Positions 26,834-34,910 of a stretch of DNA of 41,823 bases are shown piece by piece. The DNA is taken from NCBI GenBank assembly GCA_049609625.1, contig JBMYYR010000012.1:1-41823 (forward strand), given 5' to 3'. The notes under the pieces are model-generated. The model was not told the origin of the DNA. It ran no database searches and saw nothing but the letters and a program-made list of their open reading frames with translations. Within the stretch, counting starts at the first letter, position 1, and every line of letters starts with the position of its first letter. The DNA is from JBMYYR01 sp049609625. GTDB taxonomy: Bacteria; Bacteroidota; Bacteroidia; Flavobacteriales; CAJXXR01. The position numbers were made by a program, and so were the translations under genes.

Positions 26834-28132
26834 GTGCCAAATCGTTATACTCTTTTTCTGATGGTCTGTTTTTTTGTTCAGCACGAGCTCAATGCTCAGG
26901 CCCTCAAGTTGGGGCATTCTATTGTTGGAGTCGACCTTGGGTGTAGCTTTATTTCTTTTTCTCCAAACGATAGCCTCGTGGTTTCTGGTCGATTTGATGG
27001 AAAAATTGAGAAATGGAATGTGATCGACGAAGTTATAGTGCAGCAAGGTCAATCGTTTGATCGGGCCATAGACCGCATTCTTTTTGATCCGTCTGGAGCC
27101 TATTTTTATGTTTCGGCAAAAACAAACTGGGTAAAAAAATATCAGTTCAATACCTTCACTTGCGTAGATTCATTTCGTTTCGATCAAACTGTCTTTCACA
27201 TCCAATCCCTCAACTCAAATACCTTTTTTGCGAGCTTAGAAGATGGCTCGTTGATTAGGCAAGACAACACACAGCAAGAGTTCTTATTTAAGACTGAATT
27301 TCCAGTTGTTGATCTTTTTGAACGCAAAGGCGGAGAAGAATTGGTGTTTTCTGACGGAAAAAGCATTCAAATTCTACATCTAGCTAGCCAGCATCTTCAA
27401 AAATCCATGAGCCAGCAGTCGGGCTCATGGATTAAAAAAATGCTGCCCTACAAAACCTCCGCAGATACACTAATAGCGATAACCGATCGGGGTGAAATAC
27501 AATATTGGGATCTGGAACAGGAGCATCTCATTAAGCATATTTACGCCAAAAACCCGTTTTATAATCAGAGTTCGGCAAAGCATTCAAGTCATTTAATATC
27601 AGGATTTTATAAAGAAAAAAGTCTTCTGTTTTCTTTGTCGGACTACGAGCTTAGTTTTGATCAAGATGATGACATTAGGTTGTCCAACATCCTGCAAACC
27701 AGCCCCAATCGTCAATCCATGATAACGGCCGATCATTTGGGTAGATACCAGCTTCTGAAATGCATTGGCGAACCGATTGTCAAACCATTAGCTTTTCAGA
27801 AACGAGACATCAAAGGCGAGGTCTTGATGGTTCAGGATACCGTTTTGTATATCGAAGTTTGGGATCACGAAAAACTTGATGGCGATCGAATTTCTTTGCA
27901 TTACAACCAAGATTGGCTCTGTAGAAATCTAACGCTAACGGCCGATTTGAAACGCTTTGAGGTGCGTCTAAAGCCTGGCGAAAACACGTTGGTGTTTCAT
28001 GCCGAAAACTTGGGCGATTTTCCTCCAAATACCTGTGCACTACGCATCATTTTTCCAAATAAAAAACCCATACAGCGTATCATGCGTTCGGATCTAAAAG
28101 AATCTGCTTCGCTTACCTTTGTAAGGGATTAG
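26834..28132 (+). CDS. Exported WD40-like propeller protein
   Basis: This 432-residue protein probably starts at GTG 26834, 3 bp after the tamB stop; the N-terminus (NRYTLFLMVCFFVQ, ending NAQA) is a signal peptide, and an ATG at residue 10 would truncate it. The body has WD40-type repeats (SFSPNDSLVVSGRFDGKIEKWN, ILFDPSGAYFYVSA, LIAITDRGEIQYWDLE). The last 110 residues form a beta-sandwich-like tail (VLYIEVWDHEKLDGDRISL...NTLVFHAENLG) often paired with periplasmic propellers. Tight spacing suggests translational coupling to tamB, and the protein may act with it in the periplasm; this is an inference. Its 3' end overlaps the convergent small gene by 4 bp. Confidence 0.75.
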   Translation: MPNRYTLFLMVCFFVQHELNAQALKLGHSIVGVDLGCSFISFSPNDSLVVSGRFDGKIEKWNVIDEVIVQQGQSFDRAIDRILFDPSGAYFYVSAKTNWVKKYQFNTFTCVDSFRFDQTVFHIQSLNSNTFFASLEDGSLIRQDNTQQEFLFKTEFPVVDLFERKGGEELVFSDGKSIQILHLASQHLQKSMSQQSGSWIKKMLPYKTSADTLIAITDRGEIQYWDLEQEHLIKHIYAKNPFYNQSSAKHSSHLISGFYKEKSLLFSLSDYELSFDQDDDIRLSNILQTSPNRQSMITADHLGRYQLLKCIGEPIVKPLAFQKRDIKGEVLMVQDTVLYIEVWDHEKLDGDRISLHYNQDWLCRNLTLTADLKRFEVRLKPGENTLVFHAENLGDFPPNTCALRIIFPNKKPIQRIMRSDLKESASLTFVRD

Positions 28133-28350
28133 TTTTTTTTGATGAACAAAAAATAGAGATTCAACACCAAAATAAATGCATTAGTAATCAACACAGGAAT
28201 TGCTCCAATCAGAAATCCATAAACTAAAAACAACAAACAGCCAAGCGCATTCCATAAACGAAGTCTGCGAATATTTTTGAAGGAAAAAGAGGCAATTAAG
28301 ACGGCCATGGCTAAATAGCCTATTAAAGTTGTAGGGTTTAAAGATTCCAT
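28129..28350 (-). CDS. Small integral membrane protein, YgjV/CBU_0592-like
   Basis: This 73-residue protein consists almost wholly of three hydrophobic segments: LIGYLAMAVLIASFSF, LWNALGCLLFLVYGFLIG and PVLITNAFILVLNLYFLF. The pattern, with FKNIRRLRLWNALGC between helices one and two, resembles small YgjV-type bacterial membrane proteins (named in E. coli; function unknown). It ends tail to tail with the WD40 gene, overlapping by 4 bp. A -7 box lies about 31 bp upstream, which supports expression. Confidence 0.65.
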   Translation of the reverse strand: MESLNPTTLIGYLAMAVLIASFSFKNIRRLRLWNALGCLLFLVYGFLIGAIPVLITNAFILVLNLYFLFIKKN

Positions 28351-28380
28351 ATAAATTGCGTTTTAAAATGAGGTTACGGT

Positions 28381-28388
28381 CAAAGATA
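28381..28388 (-). promoter_or_regulatory. Flavobacterial -7 box
   Basis: On the minus strand this reads TATCTTTG (TAnnTTTG), 31 bp before the ATG at 28350. Confidence 0.5.
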
Positions 28389-28546
28389 GTTTTTTGAAAT
28401 GGTTAAGGGCTATTTTTTTTACTTAGCTGAATGAGTTTGATGGAAAAAACCCTAAGAAATAGCTAAAATTGAAGTCATTTCATAAAAAAACAAAGGTTCT
28501 GAAAGAAAAACAAAGGATTTTTCAGATTTTTTTTTTAGATTCGCCC

Positions 28547-28575
28547 TTGTGTTTAATACCAAACAAGTTCTTTTG
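28547..28575 (+). promoter_or_regulatory. Candidate promoter of the ExbB-ExbD operon
   Basis: A TTG (28547-28549) is followed after 18 bp by TTCTTTTG (28568-28575), which differs from TAnnTTTG by one base. The spacing fits the flavobacterial -33/-7 range. The start codon lies about 65 bp downstream. Confidence 0.4.
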
Positions 28576-28639
28576 ACCGTTAAGCACAAGTGAACAAAAG
28601 CGTAAAACATTAAAAACAAACTATTAACCAAACGAAACA

Positions 28640-29338
28640 ATGAAAAAAGTAACTTTATTTGCTCTGGCAATTTTACCAACACTATCAACTTATGCCGCAG
28701 AAGGTGATTTCCACCAAACTTTAAAAACAAAGTTTATTGAAGGAGGACCAGTTTTTATGGGAATCGTACTGCTTTGTCTTATTTTAGGACTAGCCTTTGT
28801 TATTGAGCGTATTATTTATCTTTTTATGTCGACTACCAACACTAAAAAATTGATCGACAATGTTGAGCAAGCTTTAGCATCAGGTGGTGTAGACGAAGCC
28901 AAAGAAGTTTGCCGAAACACAAGAGGGCCAGTAGCTTCAATTTTTTATCAAGGTCTTGAGCGTTCTTCAGAAGGTTTAGATATGGTTGAAAAATCTATCG
29001 AATCTTACGGATCAGTTCAAATGGGACGTTTAGAGAAAAACGTAACTTGGATTGCTCTTTTTATTGCCTTAGCGCCGATGCTTGGATTTATGGGAACAGT
29101 AATTGGTATGATTGATGCTTTTGATGCCATTCAGGCCGCTGGAGATATTCAGCCATCACTTGTTGCAGGAGGTATTAAAGTTGCCCTTCTTACAACCGTA
29201 TTTGGTCTTATTGCCGCTATTATTCTTCAAATTGCTTACAACTATATTCTTTCAAAAATTGACGGTATCGTAAACTCAATGGAAGATGCTTCGGTAACCT
29301 TGATTGATATGTTGGCTGCACATTCATCTAAAAACTAA
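28640..29338 (+). CDS. exbB: MotA/TolQ/ExbB proton channel protein
   Basis: This 232-residue inner-membrane protein has a first hydrophobic segment (signal-like, ending TYAAEG), a second helix (FMGIVLLCLILGLAFVIERIIYLF) and the hallmark C-terminal pair (WIALFIALAPMLGFMGTVIGMIDAF; GGIKVALLTTVFGLIAAIILQIAYNYI). It assembles with ExbD to use the proton gradient to energise TonB-dependent outer-membrane transport. It begins an operon with a four-helix protein (5 bp gap) and two ExbD proteins. Confidence 0.92.
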   Translation: MKKVTLFALAILPTLSTYAAEGDFHQTLKTKFIEGGPVFMGIVLLCLILGLAFVIERIIYLFMSTTNTKKLIDNVEQALASGGVDEAKEVCRNTRGPVASIFYQGLERSSEGLDMVEKSIESYGSVQMGRLEKNVTWIALFIALAPMLGFMGTVIGMIDAFDAIQAAGDIQPSLVAGGIKVALLTTVFGLIAAIILQIAYNYILSKIDGIVNSMEDASVTLIDMLAAHSSKN

Positions 29339-29343
29339 GAAAC

Positions 29344-29760
29344 ATGACTAAGAACATACGCCTTTTATTAGGTATACTTACAGCTGTCATCAGCTTTATC
29401 GGAGTATATTTCTTTGTTTCCTTGCTACAAGAAAACTTAGATGTAGTTGGCTCTGCAATATCATACACTAAATTTCTACTTTACGCTATCGTTGCACTTA
29501 TCGTTGTGTTTTCGCTTATCGGTGTAGCTTCCAACCCAAAAGCTTTAAAAGGACTAGCAATTGCAGCGGTTGCAACAGCTCTTGTCTACTTTATTTCAAA
29601 CGGTTCGGCCTCTGATGAAGTACTAAAAAGCTACGAAGCTTATGAAATAACTCCAGAAACCTCTAAAAATGTAGGAATGGGACTTATTGCCTTCTATTGG
29701 ACTCTTGCCATAACTGCGGTTGTAGCTATTGCTGGAGAAGTTGTAAACGCAATACGTTAA
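29344..29760 (+). CDS. Conserved four-helix membrane protein between ExbB and ExbD
   Basis: This 138-residue protein has four predicted membrane helices: LLLGILTAVISFIGVYFFV, FLLYAIVALIVVFSLIGVA, LKGLAIAAVATALVYFI and GMGLIAFYWTLAITAVVAIAGEVV. I recognise no catalytic motif. The gaps are 5 bp after exbB and 4 bp before exbD, so it is very probably produced with the complex. Position suggests an accessory subunit of the ExbB-ExbD motor; this is inferred only from the neighbourhood. Confidence 0.75.
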   Translation: MTKNIRLLLGILTAVISFIGVYFFVSLLQENLDVVGSAISYTKFLLYAIVALIVVFSLIGVASNPKALKGLAIAAVATALVYFISNGSASDEVLKSYEAYEITPETSKNVGMGLIAFYWTLAITAVVAIAGEVVNAIR

Positions 29761-29764
29761 GATT

Positions 29765-30301
29765 ATGGCCAGAAAAAAAAGAGATTTACCTGAAATTAAT
29801 GCAGGATCGATGGCGGATATCGCCTTTCTACTACTGATTTTCTTTCTGGTATCTACCACCATGGATTCGAGTTATGGTATTAACAGAAAGTTGCCTGCAA
29901 AGCCAGAACAGCTTGAGACTAATCCGCCTCCAATTCACGACCGAAACATTTTTTTAATTTCGATCAATGCGAACGACGAACTTTTGGTTGAGGAAGCACC
30001 AATGAACATTGAAGATTTAGCGGAAAGCGCAAAGGCATTTGTAATGAACAAAGGTCAGCGAGCTAATCTTTCTGATGCACCAACCAAAGCGTTTGTATCG
30101 CTAAAAAATCATCGATTGACCTCTTACGAAATGTATGTGGCTGTTCAAGACGCCTTGACCAAAGCCTACAAAGATGCTCGAAATGAAGAAGCTAATGAGA
30201 TGTTCGGAAAAGAGTTTGATGACTTGAACAAAGAAGATCAAAAGAAAGTGAAAAAAGCCATTCCGATGGCCATTTCTGAAGCAGAACCGATTAAAGAATA
30301 A
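29765..30301 (+). CDS. exbD: ExbD/TolR-family biopolymer transport protein (first copy)
   Basis: This 178-residue protein has a short basic cytoplasmic start (MARKKRDLPEINAGS), one membrane helix with the proton-relay Asp in SMADIAFLLLIFFLVSTTM, and a periplasmic domain. The periplasmic part is longer than in typical ExbD and carries an acidic helix with many Glu/Lys (NEEANEMFGKEFDDLNKEDQ). It partners ExbB in the proton-driven motor, and a second ExbD follows after 3 bp. Confidence 0.9.
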   Translation: MARKKRDLPEINAGSMADIAFLLLIFFLVSTTMDSSYGINRKLPAKPEQLETNPPPIHDRNIFLISINANDELLVEEAPMNIEDLAESAKAFVMNKGQRANLSDAPTKAFVSLKNHRLTSYEMYVAVQDALTKAYKDARNEEANEMFGKEFDDLNKEDQKKVKKAIPMAISEAEPIKE

Positions 30302-30304
30302 ATT

Positions 30305-30769
30305 ATGAGTAGATTTAAAAAGAAAGGCTCAGGTAAAATGGCGCCTATTTCAACGGCTTCCCTGCCCGATATCGTATTTATGTTACTCTTTTTCTTTATG
30401 GTTTCCACCGTAATGCGCGACAGCACATTGATGGTAGAAAACAAATTGCCCCAAGCGACTGAAATAAAGAAAATTGAACGTAAGTCTTTAGTAGATTACA
30501 TCTTTGTGGGTAAACCAAAAGATGAAACCTATGGAACAAATGCAAAAATTCAGCTTAATGATGCCTTTGCAGATGTAGAAGATATTAAATTTTGGGTGCA
30601 CAAAAATAGAGACGCTCGCCGAGAAGAGGAACGCCCTTATTTGACAGCCGCTTTCAAAAGTGATGTTAATACCAATATGGGTGTTATTTCTGATATCAAA
30701 GAAGAGCTTGTTGAGGTGCGCCAGTACAAAGTGATGTATTCCGCAAACAAAGGATCAGCGAAGAAATAA
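30305..30769 (+). CDS. exbD: ExbD/TolR-family biopolymer transport protein (second copy)
   Basis: This 154-residue protein has a basic start (MSRFKKKGSGK), a membrane helix with the conserved Asp in SLPDIVFMLLFFFMVSTVM and a periplasmic domain. It diverges clearly from the first copy outside the helix, so the pair may form hetero-oligomers. It is the last gene of the ExbB operon and is followed by a strong terminator. Confidence 0.9.
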   Translation: MSRFKKKGSGKMAPISTASLPDIVFMLLFFFMVSTVMRDSTLMVENKLPQATEIKKIERKSLVDYIFVGKPKDETYGTNAKIQLNDAFADVEDIKFWVHKNRDARREEERPYLTAAFKSDVNTNMGVISDIKEELVEVRQYKVMYSANKGSAKK

Positions 30770-30800
30770 ACTAAATCTATTTTCGGATTTTTATAAACTA

Positions 30801-30834
30801 AAAAAGCCATTTGATTTTATCAAATGGCTTTTTT
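30801..30834. terminator. Rho-independent terminator, probably bidirectional
   Basis: AAAAAGCCATTTGAT pairs with ATCAAATGGCTTTTT around a three-base loop, followed by Ts. It lies between the convergent exbD and Kbp-like genes, 21 bp before the latter's stop. Confidence 0.85.
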
Positions 30835-30854
30835 GTGTTTTCAAGAATTGCTTA

Positions 30855-31331
30855 TTACGACAATTCAGGAATTCGAAGGACTTGTCCTGGATAAATTTTA
30901 TCAGGATGTTTCAACATTGGTTTGTTAGCTTCAAAAATTACAGGGTATTTCATGGCGTTGCCATAAACTTCTTTAGCAATTTTGGAAAGCGTATCCCCAC
31001 GCTCTACAGTATGAAAACGAGCTTCAGGTTTTGGTTCTACCACGTCCATTTGGTCGTCAACAGTCGCAATTCCTGCGGTGTTACCAACAATAAGAATAAC
31101 TTTTTCTTTGTCTTCTTGGGTTTTTGCTGTTCCGCTAATAGTCGCTACAGCATCCTGAATACAAATATCAAGATGTTCAATTTCGAAACCTAGATCTTGA
31201 ATAGTCTGTTTCATTGTTGCGATGGCCTCATCAAAACAAGGCTCTTCTGTTGTGGTTTCAACAGTTTTTTTGTCATCATCAAGACCAAACAATTTGGCGC
31301 CTGCGTCTTTGATAAAAGAAAATAATCCCAT
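30855..31331 (-). CDS. kbp: BON-LysM protein, Kbp (YgaU)-like
   Basis: This 158-residue protein aligns by eye with E. coli Kbp/YgaU along its length: MGLFSFIKDAG at the start, a BON domain (about 34-98, IVGNTAGIATVDDQ) and a LysM domain (105-155, HTVERGDTLSKIAKEVYGNA, then the family-typical EANKPMLKHPDKIYPGQ). In E. coli Kbp binds potassium in the cytoplasm and is linked to high-potassium or salt stress. There is no signal peptide here either. It is monocistronic, with a -7 box 29 bp upstream. Confidence 0.9.
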   Translation of the reverse strand: MGLFSFIKDAGAKLFGLDDDKKTVETTTEEPCFDEAIATMKQTIQDLGFEIEHLDICIQDAVATISGTAKTQEDKEKVILIVGNTAGIATVDDQMDVVEPKPEARFHTVERGDTLSKIAKEVYGNAMKYPVIFEANKPMLKHPDKIYPGQVLRIPELS

Positions 31332-31359
31332 GATTTAGTTTTAAGGTTAGTGAATCCGA

Positions 31360-31367
31360 CAAAGATA
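31360..31367 (-). promoter_or_regulatory. Flavobacterial -7 box
   Basis: On the minus strand this reads TATCTTTG (TAnnTTTG), 29 bp before the ATG of the Kbp-like gene. Confidence 0.5.
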
Positions 31368-31448
31368 ATGGAAATTCATGATGATTTCTGATTATCAATT
31401 TTAATTGATGCTTTAGTTCTTGTTCCGCAAGGTAAAATGAATGGAAAA

Positions 31449-32462
31449 CTAATCTCTAAGTGCCAATTCCCATCGCCACGCATCGGCCAAAGCCGTATGG
31501 ATGTCTTTTTGCGCTGTCCAGCCCAAAACCTGATTTGCTTTGCTGGTTTCGGCCCAAATTTGTTCAATATCGCCAGTGCGTCGTGGCGCAAATAAAGTGT
31601 TTAATTCCAGTTTGGTAGCCTTATTGAAGGCCTCAACCATCTCCAAAACCGAGTTTCCTTTTCCTGTACCTACATTAAAATAATCCAATGCGGTTTCGGG
31701 ATGATTTTCCATATATTCTATCGCTTTGATGTGCGCATTTGCCAAATCAACCACATGAATATAATCGCGAATGCAAGTGCCGTCGGGAGTGCTGTAATCG
31801 TTTCCAAAAATGGATAGTTGCTCGCGTTTTCCGATGCCTGTTTGGGTAATAAATGGAATCAAATTGTTGGGCACACCTTTAGGCAATTCGCCAATCCGAC
31901 CCGAATGATGTGCACCGATCGGATTAAAATAACGTAAAATCACCGATTGATAATTTTGAGATTCAACTGATTGATTTATAAGTTGTTCTCCGATTTGTTT
32001 GGTGGCGCCATAAGGCGATTCGGCTTCCTGAATAGGCGAGGTTTCGGTAACGGGCAAGCGTTCGGGTTGACCATAAACGGTGCAGGACGAAGAAAAGACC
32101 ATTTTTTTGGTGTTCAGAACGGCTAAGTGCTCAATCAAACTCGCTAAACTCCCGATGTTGTTTCTGTAATATTTTGCAGGAAAGTTAACCGATTCTCCAA
32201 CGGCTTTAAAAGCTGCAAAATGGATAACGGCTTCAAATTCGCCTTCTTGTTCTGCGATAATTTTATAGGAATCGGCTTCGCAGCAATCTAGCTGATAAAA
32301 GGGAATAGACCGTCCACAAATTTCTTCTAATCGATCAATAATAAAGCGTTCTGAATTTGATAAATTGTCCATCACAACAGGTTGATAACCTTGTAGATGC
32401 AATTGCACAACGGTATGCGAACCGATATAGCCTGCGCCTCCGGTAACAAGTACTTTTTTCAT
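31449..32462 (-). CDS. galE: UDP-glucose 4-epimerase
   Basis: GalE interconverts UDP-glucose and UDP-galactose (or the GlcNAc/GalNAc pair) for surface polysaccharides. The 337-residue protein is an extended SDR: NAD-binding VTGGAGYIGSH (6-16), the catalytic Ser in FSSSCTVYG (123-131) and the Tyr151/Lys155 pair in SPYGATK. It ends RWELALRD, and length is standard. It starts 7 bp after the cyclase-family gene and is the last gene of the - strand operon that begins with a polyprenol-phosphate mannosyltransferase. Confidence 0.95.
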   Translation of the reverse strand: MKKVLVTGGAGYIGSHTVVQLHLQGYQPVVMDNLSNSERFIIDRLEEICGRSIPFYQLDCCEADSYKIIAEQEGEFEAVIHFAAFKAVGESVNFPAKYYRNNIGSLASLIEHLAVLNTKKMVFSSSCTVYGQPERLPVTETSPIQEAESPYGATKQIGEQLINQSVESQNYQSVILRYFNPIGAHHSGRIGELPKGVPNNLIPFITQTGIGKREQLSIFGNDYSTPDGTCIRDYIHVVDLANAHIKAIEYMENHPETALDYFNVGTGKGNSVLEMVEAFNKATKLELNTLFAPRRTGDIEQIWAETSKANQVLGWTAQKDIHTALADAWRWELALRD

Positions 32463-32469
32463 ATTAGTT

Positions 32470-33219
32470 TTAATTTAAGGCCCAAACAGAAATTCGACTT
32501 GGGCTGGCGTCTAGTTTAAATTTTGGAAATTGAATTTGAAGTAAATAGCTGCCATCTTCAAGCTGATTTGGCACGTAGATGAGCTCGGTAATACTGGCGT
32601 GTGTTCTAATGTTTTTGGGGAAATTCCAGAATAGTTTATGTGCTTCCAGTCGCCCTTCGTCGTGTTCTTTGTCCACCGAAGGCAGGTCGATGAGTAAATG
32701 TTCAATACCTAAATCGACTATAAAAGTCATGGCTTCTGCCGATAAATAAGCTGGATTTGTATCTGAATATAGTTTAGAACACTTGTCTAAATTATTTGGT
32801 AACGTTCTTATTATCAATGAATTAATGTCATTTCCGATGGTGTTCAAATGAGCTTCAAGTTGTTTTTTTTCGATAACGAAATCGCCAGATGTGCTTTGAT
32901 TTGGTTTAATGCTAATGAGTTCGGCAAAATGAAAAGCCTCTGTAATACAATCCGAAACCACAGCGTCATCATCGCTAATGTGTCCATAACACTCGGTGTG
33001 CGTGCCGTGAGCATGTGGATTGAACTGTATGTTTTTGAAATTTACGGGCGAACCAGCTTTAACATCGCCAACAAAATCGCCATCGCGAACAGGTTCAATT
33101 TGCAAAGGCTTTTGATACCACGCTCGTGCGGATTCGGGACTGAGCATCATCGACAAATCAATGGCTTTGTTGAGTTTAATTTCTCTTGTTTCTCCTCGAA
33201 AAGTTATACTGGCGTTCAT
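32470..33219 (-). CDS. Cyclase-family (KynB-like) metal-dependent hydrolase
   Basis: This 249-residue protein has the metal-binding motif HAHGTHTECYGH (69-80), the HxGTH signature of the putative cyclase/arylformamidase family (PF04199). It also has DLPSVDKEHDEG, which supplies further active-site residues in the family. It is likely a Zn-dependent hydrolase; whether its substrate is N-formylkynurenine is unknown, and no other kyn genes are nearby. Its start lies within the 3' end of the DUF4296 gene (44-bp overlap) and galE follows after 7 bp. Confidence 0.8.
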   Translation of the reverse strand: MNASITFRGETREIKLNKAIDLSMMLSPESARAWYQKPLQIEPVRDGDFVGDVKAGSPVNFKNIQFNPHAHGTHTECYGHISDDDAVVSDCITEAFHFAELISIKPNQSTSGDFVIEKKQLEAHLNTIGNDINSLIIRTLPNNLDKCSKLYSDTNPAYLSAEAMTFIVDLGIEHLLIDLPSVDKEHDEGRLEAHKLFWNFPKNIRTHASITELIYVPNQLEDGSYLLQIQFPKFKLDASPSRISVWALN

Positions 33220-33577
33220 GTTTTGTTGTATCGGGTTGACTAACTTCAGATTTATATTCGGTTTTTAATTCTTCCAAAATCGGAATTAAGGCTTTGTTTA
33301 GCGTGTAGCATTCCAAACTTTCTTCAAAATCGGCTCTGGTGGTTTGGTGTTTTTTGAACAGACTTTGATAAATGTGTTCTCTTTTGTTTGCTTTTAGTAA
33401 GCTATCTAAGGCTTTGGTTTTTACGGCAGCTTCATACAAAAAGAGATCATTCAGAATGGTTTTAACCTCTGTTGGCGTCAAAATACAGCGAGCGTCTATG
33501 GGTGTTTTGGGTTCGCCACAGCTCGAAATCAGACCAAAACTCATCATCAAAACTAAAAAAATAAGTATTGATTTCAT
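33176..33577 (-). CDS. DUF4296 lipoprotein
   Basis: I place the start at ATG 33577 (MKSILIFLVLMMSFGLISSC), which gives a classic lipoprotein signal with lipobox ISSC and a 133-residue product; the longer frame from 33637 has no signal sequence. The body is helical and charged (ILTPTEVKTILNDLFLYEAAV, EESLECYTLNKALIPILEEL) and matches the size and position of DUF4296 proteins, which in Bacteroidota often sit beside pyrC. Only 1 bp separates it from pyrC. Function is unknown; it should face the periplasm or cell surface. Confidence 0.75.
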   Translation of the reverse strand: MKSILIFLVLMMSFGLISSCGEPKTPIDARCILTPTEVKTILNDLFLYEAAVKTKALDSLLKANKREHIYQSLFKKHQTTRADFEESLECYTLNKALIPILEELKTEYKSEVSQPDTTKHERQYNFSRRNKRN

Positions 33578-33578
33578 A

Positions 33579-34910
33579 CTATCTATCAAAACGTAGAGCC
33601 TCTCCTTTTCCTTGCACAAATTCTCGACCTTGTTCATAAACTAAAGCTCCATTTACAAAAGTGTGGCTAATTTGATGATGAAATGTTCGACCTTCAAACG
33701 GCGACCAGCCACATTTATATAAGATGTTGTTTTTGCTTACTTTCCAGTCCGATTGTTCAACCAAAACGAGGTCGGCAAAATAGCCTTCGCGAATAAAACC
33801 ACGGTCTTTCACTTGAAAACACCGAGCCGGAGCGTGAGCCATTTTTTCTACAACCCGCTCTATGCCAATCCGACCTTCTAAAGTCATGTCGAGCATCAGC
33901 GGAAGCGCATGCTGAACCAAAGGTCCACCCGAAGGTGCGTTGAAATAGCTGTTGTTTTTTTCTTCGATGGTATGTGGCGCATGATCGGTGGCAATGATAT
34001 CTAATCTGTTGTCTAACAAGCCTTTCCAAAGTGCATCTTGATCAGATTTTGACTTCACAGCTGGATTCCATTTTATTAAACTGCCTTTTTCCTCGTACTG
34101 ACTATCGTCGAAACTAAGGTGATGTACGCAAACTTCTGCCGTAATTAATTTGTCTTCCAAAGCTTGGGTGTTCGAAAACAAATCGAGTTCTTTTGCTGTG
34201 GAAATATGCAAAATATGAAGTCGGGTCTTATGCTTTTTGGCTAAAGCAACCGCCATGGACGACGACAAATAACAGGCCTCAGCAGAACGGATTTTTGGAT
34301 GCGCCGAAAAAGGCACATCATCGCCATATTTTGCTTTGTAGATTTCTATATTAGCTCGAATAGTAGCCTCATCTTCGCAATGCGTGGCGACCAACATCGG
34401 ACTTCTTGAAAAGATAGAATCTAAGGTTTTTTCGCTGTCAACCAGCATATCTCCAGTGGAAGAACCCATAAAAACCTTAATACCTGGAACATTTTTCTGA
34501 TTTGTTTTTAGGACGTCTTCGATATTCGTGTTAGAAGCACCCATAAAAAATCCATAATTGACAAAGGCGCTTTTTTGGGCGATGTCGTATTTGTCTTGTA
34601 ATAATTCTTGAGTCAAAGCCTGAGGCACGGTGTTTGGCATTTCCATAAAACTGGTAATGCCACCAGCGGCAGCGGCTTTACTTTCTGAGGCAATATTGGC
34701 TTTGTGTGTCAGTCCGGGCTCTCTAAAATGGACCTGATCGTCAATAGCGCCAGGCAGTAAATACTTGCCTTTGGCATCAACAATTTTGGCGTTTGGTTCA
34801 GTTATGGATGAGGCAATTTTTTCGATTCTACCGTTTTTTATCAACACATCACCTTCAAAAATTTGACCTTCGTTGACAATTTTTGCGTCTTTTATTAGCG
34901 TTAAACTCAT
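33579..34910 (-). CDS. pyrC: Dihydroorotase-like amidohydrolase (Bacteroidota type)
   Basis: This 443-residue amidohydrolase resembles class I dihydroorotases, which cyclise carbamoyl-aspartate in pyrimidine synthesis. Motifs seen: DDQVHFREPGLTHK (57-70), EMPNT (90-94), IKVFMGSSTGD (144-154, Lys145 a candidate carbamylated lysine), ATHCED (His177), HILHIST (His232/His235) and ATDHAPHT (Asp309). The first His of the usual HxH metal pair is Gln59 here. The variant is the one I know from Bacteroidota PyrC annotations, so activity may be retained with altered metal binding. It overlaps the upstream mannosyltransferase gene by 4 bp. Confidence 0.85.
   Translation of the reverse strand: MSLTLIKDAKIVNEGQIFEGDVLIKNGRIEKIASSITEPNAKIVDAKGKYLLPGAIDDQVHFREPGLTHKANIASESKAAAAGGITSFMEMPNTVPQALTQELLQDKYDIAQKSAFVNYGFFMGASNTNIEDVLKTNQKNVPGIKVFMGSSTGDMLVDSEKTLDSIFSRSPMLVATHCEDEATIRANIEIYKAKYGDDVPFSAHPKIRSAEACYLSSSMAVALAKKHKTRLHILHISTAKELDLFSNTQALEDKLITAEVCVHHLSFDDSQYEEKGSLIKWNPAVKSKSDQDALWKGLLDNRLDIIATDHAPHTIEEKNNSYFNAPSGGPLVQHALPLMLDMTLEGRIGIERVVEKMAHAPARCFQVKDRGFIREGYFADLVLVEQSDWKVSKNNILYKCGWSPFEGRTFHHQISHTFVNGALVYEQGREFVQGKGEALRFDR

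Noticed and set aside
33578..33637. Longer N-terminus of the DUF4296 protein
   Set aside because: It lies inside pyrC and would hide the lipoprotein signal that begins at 33577.
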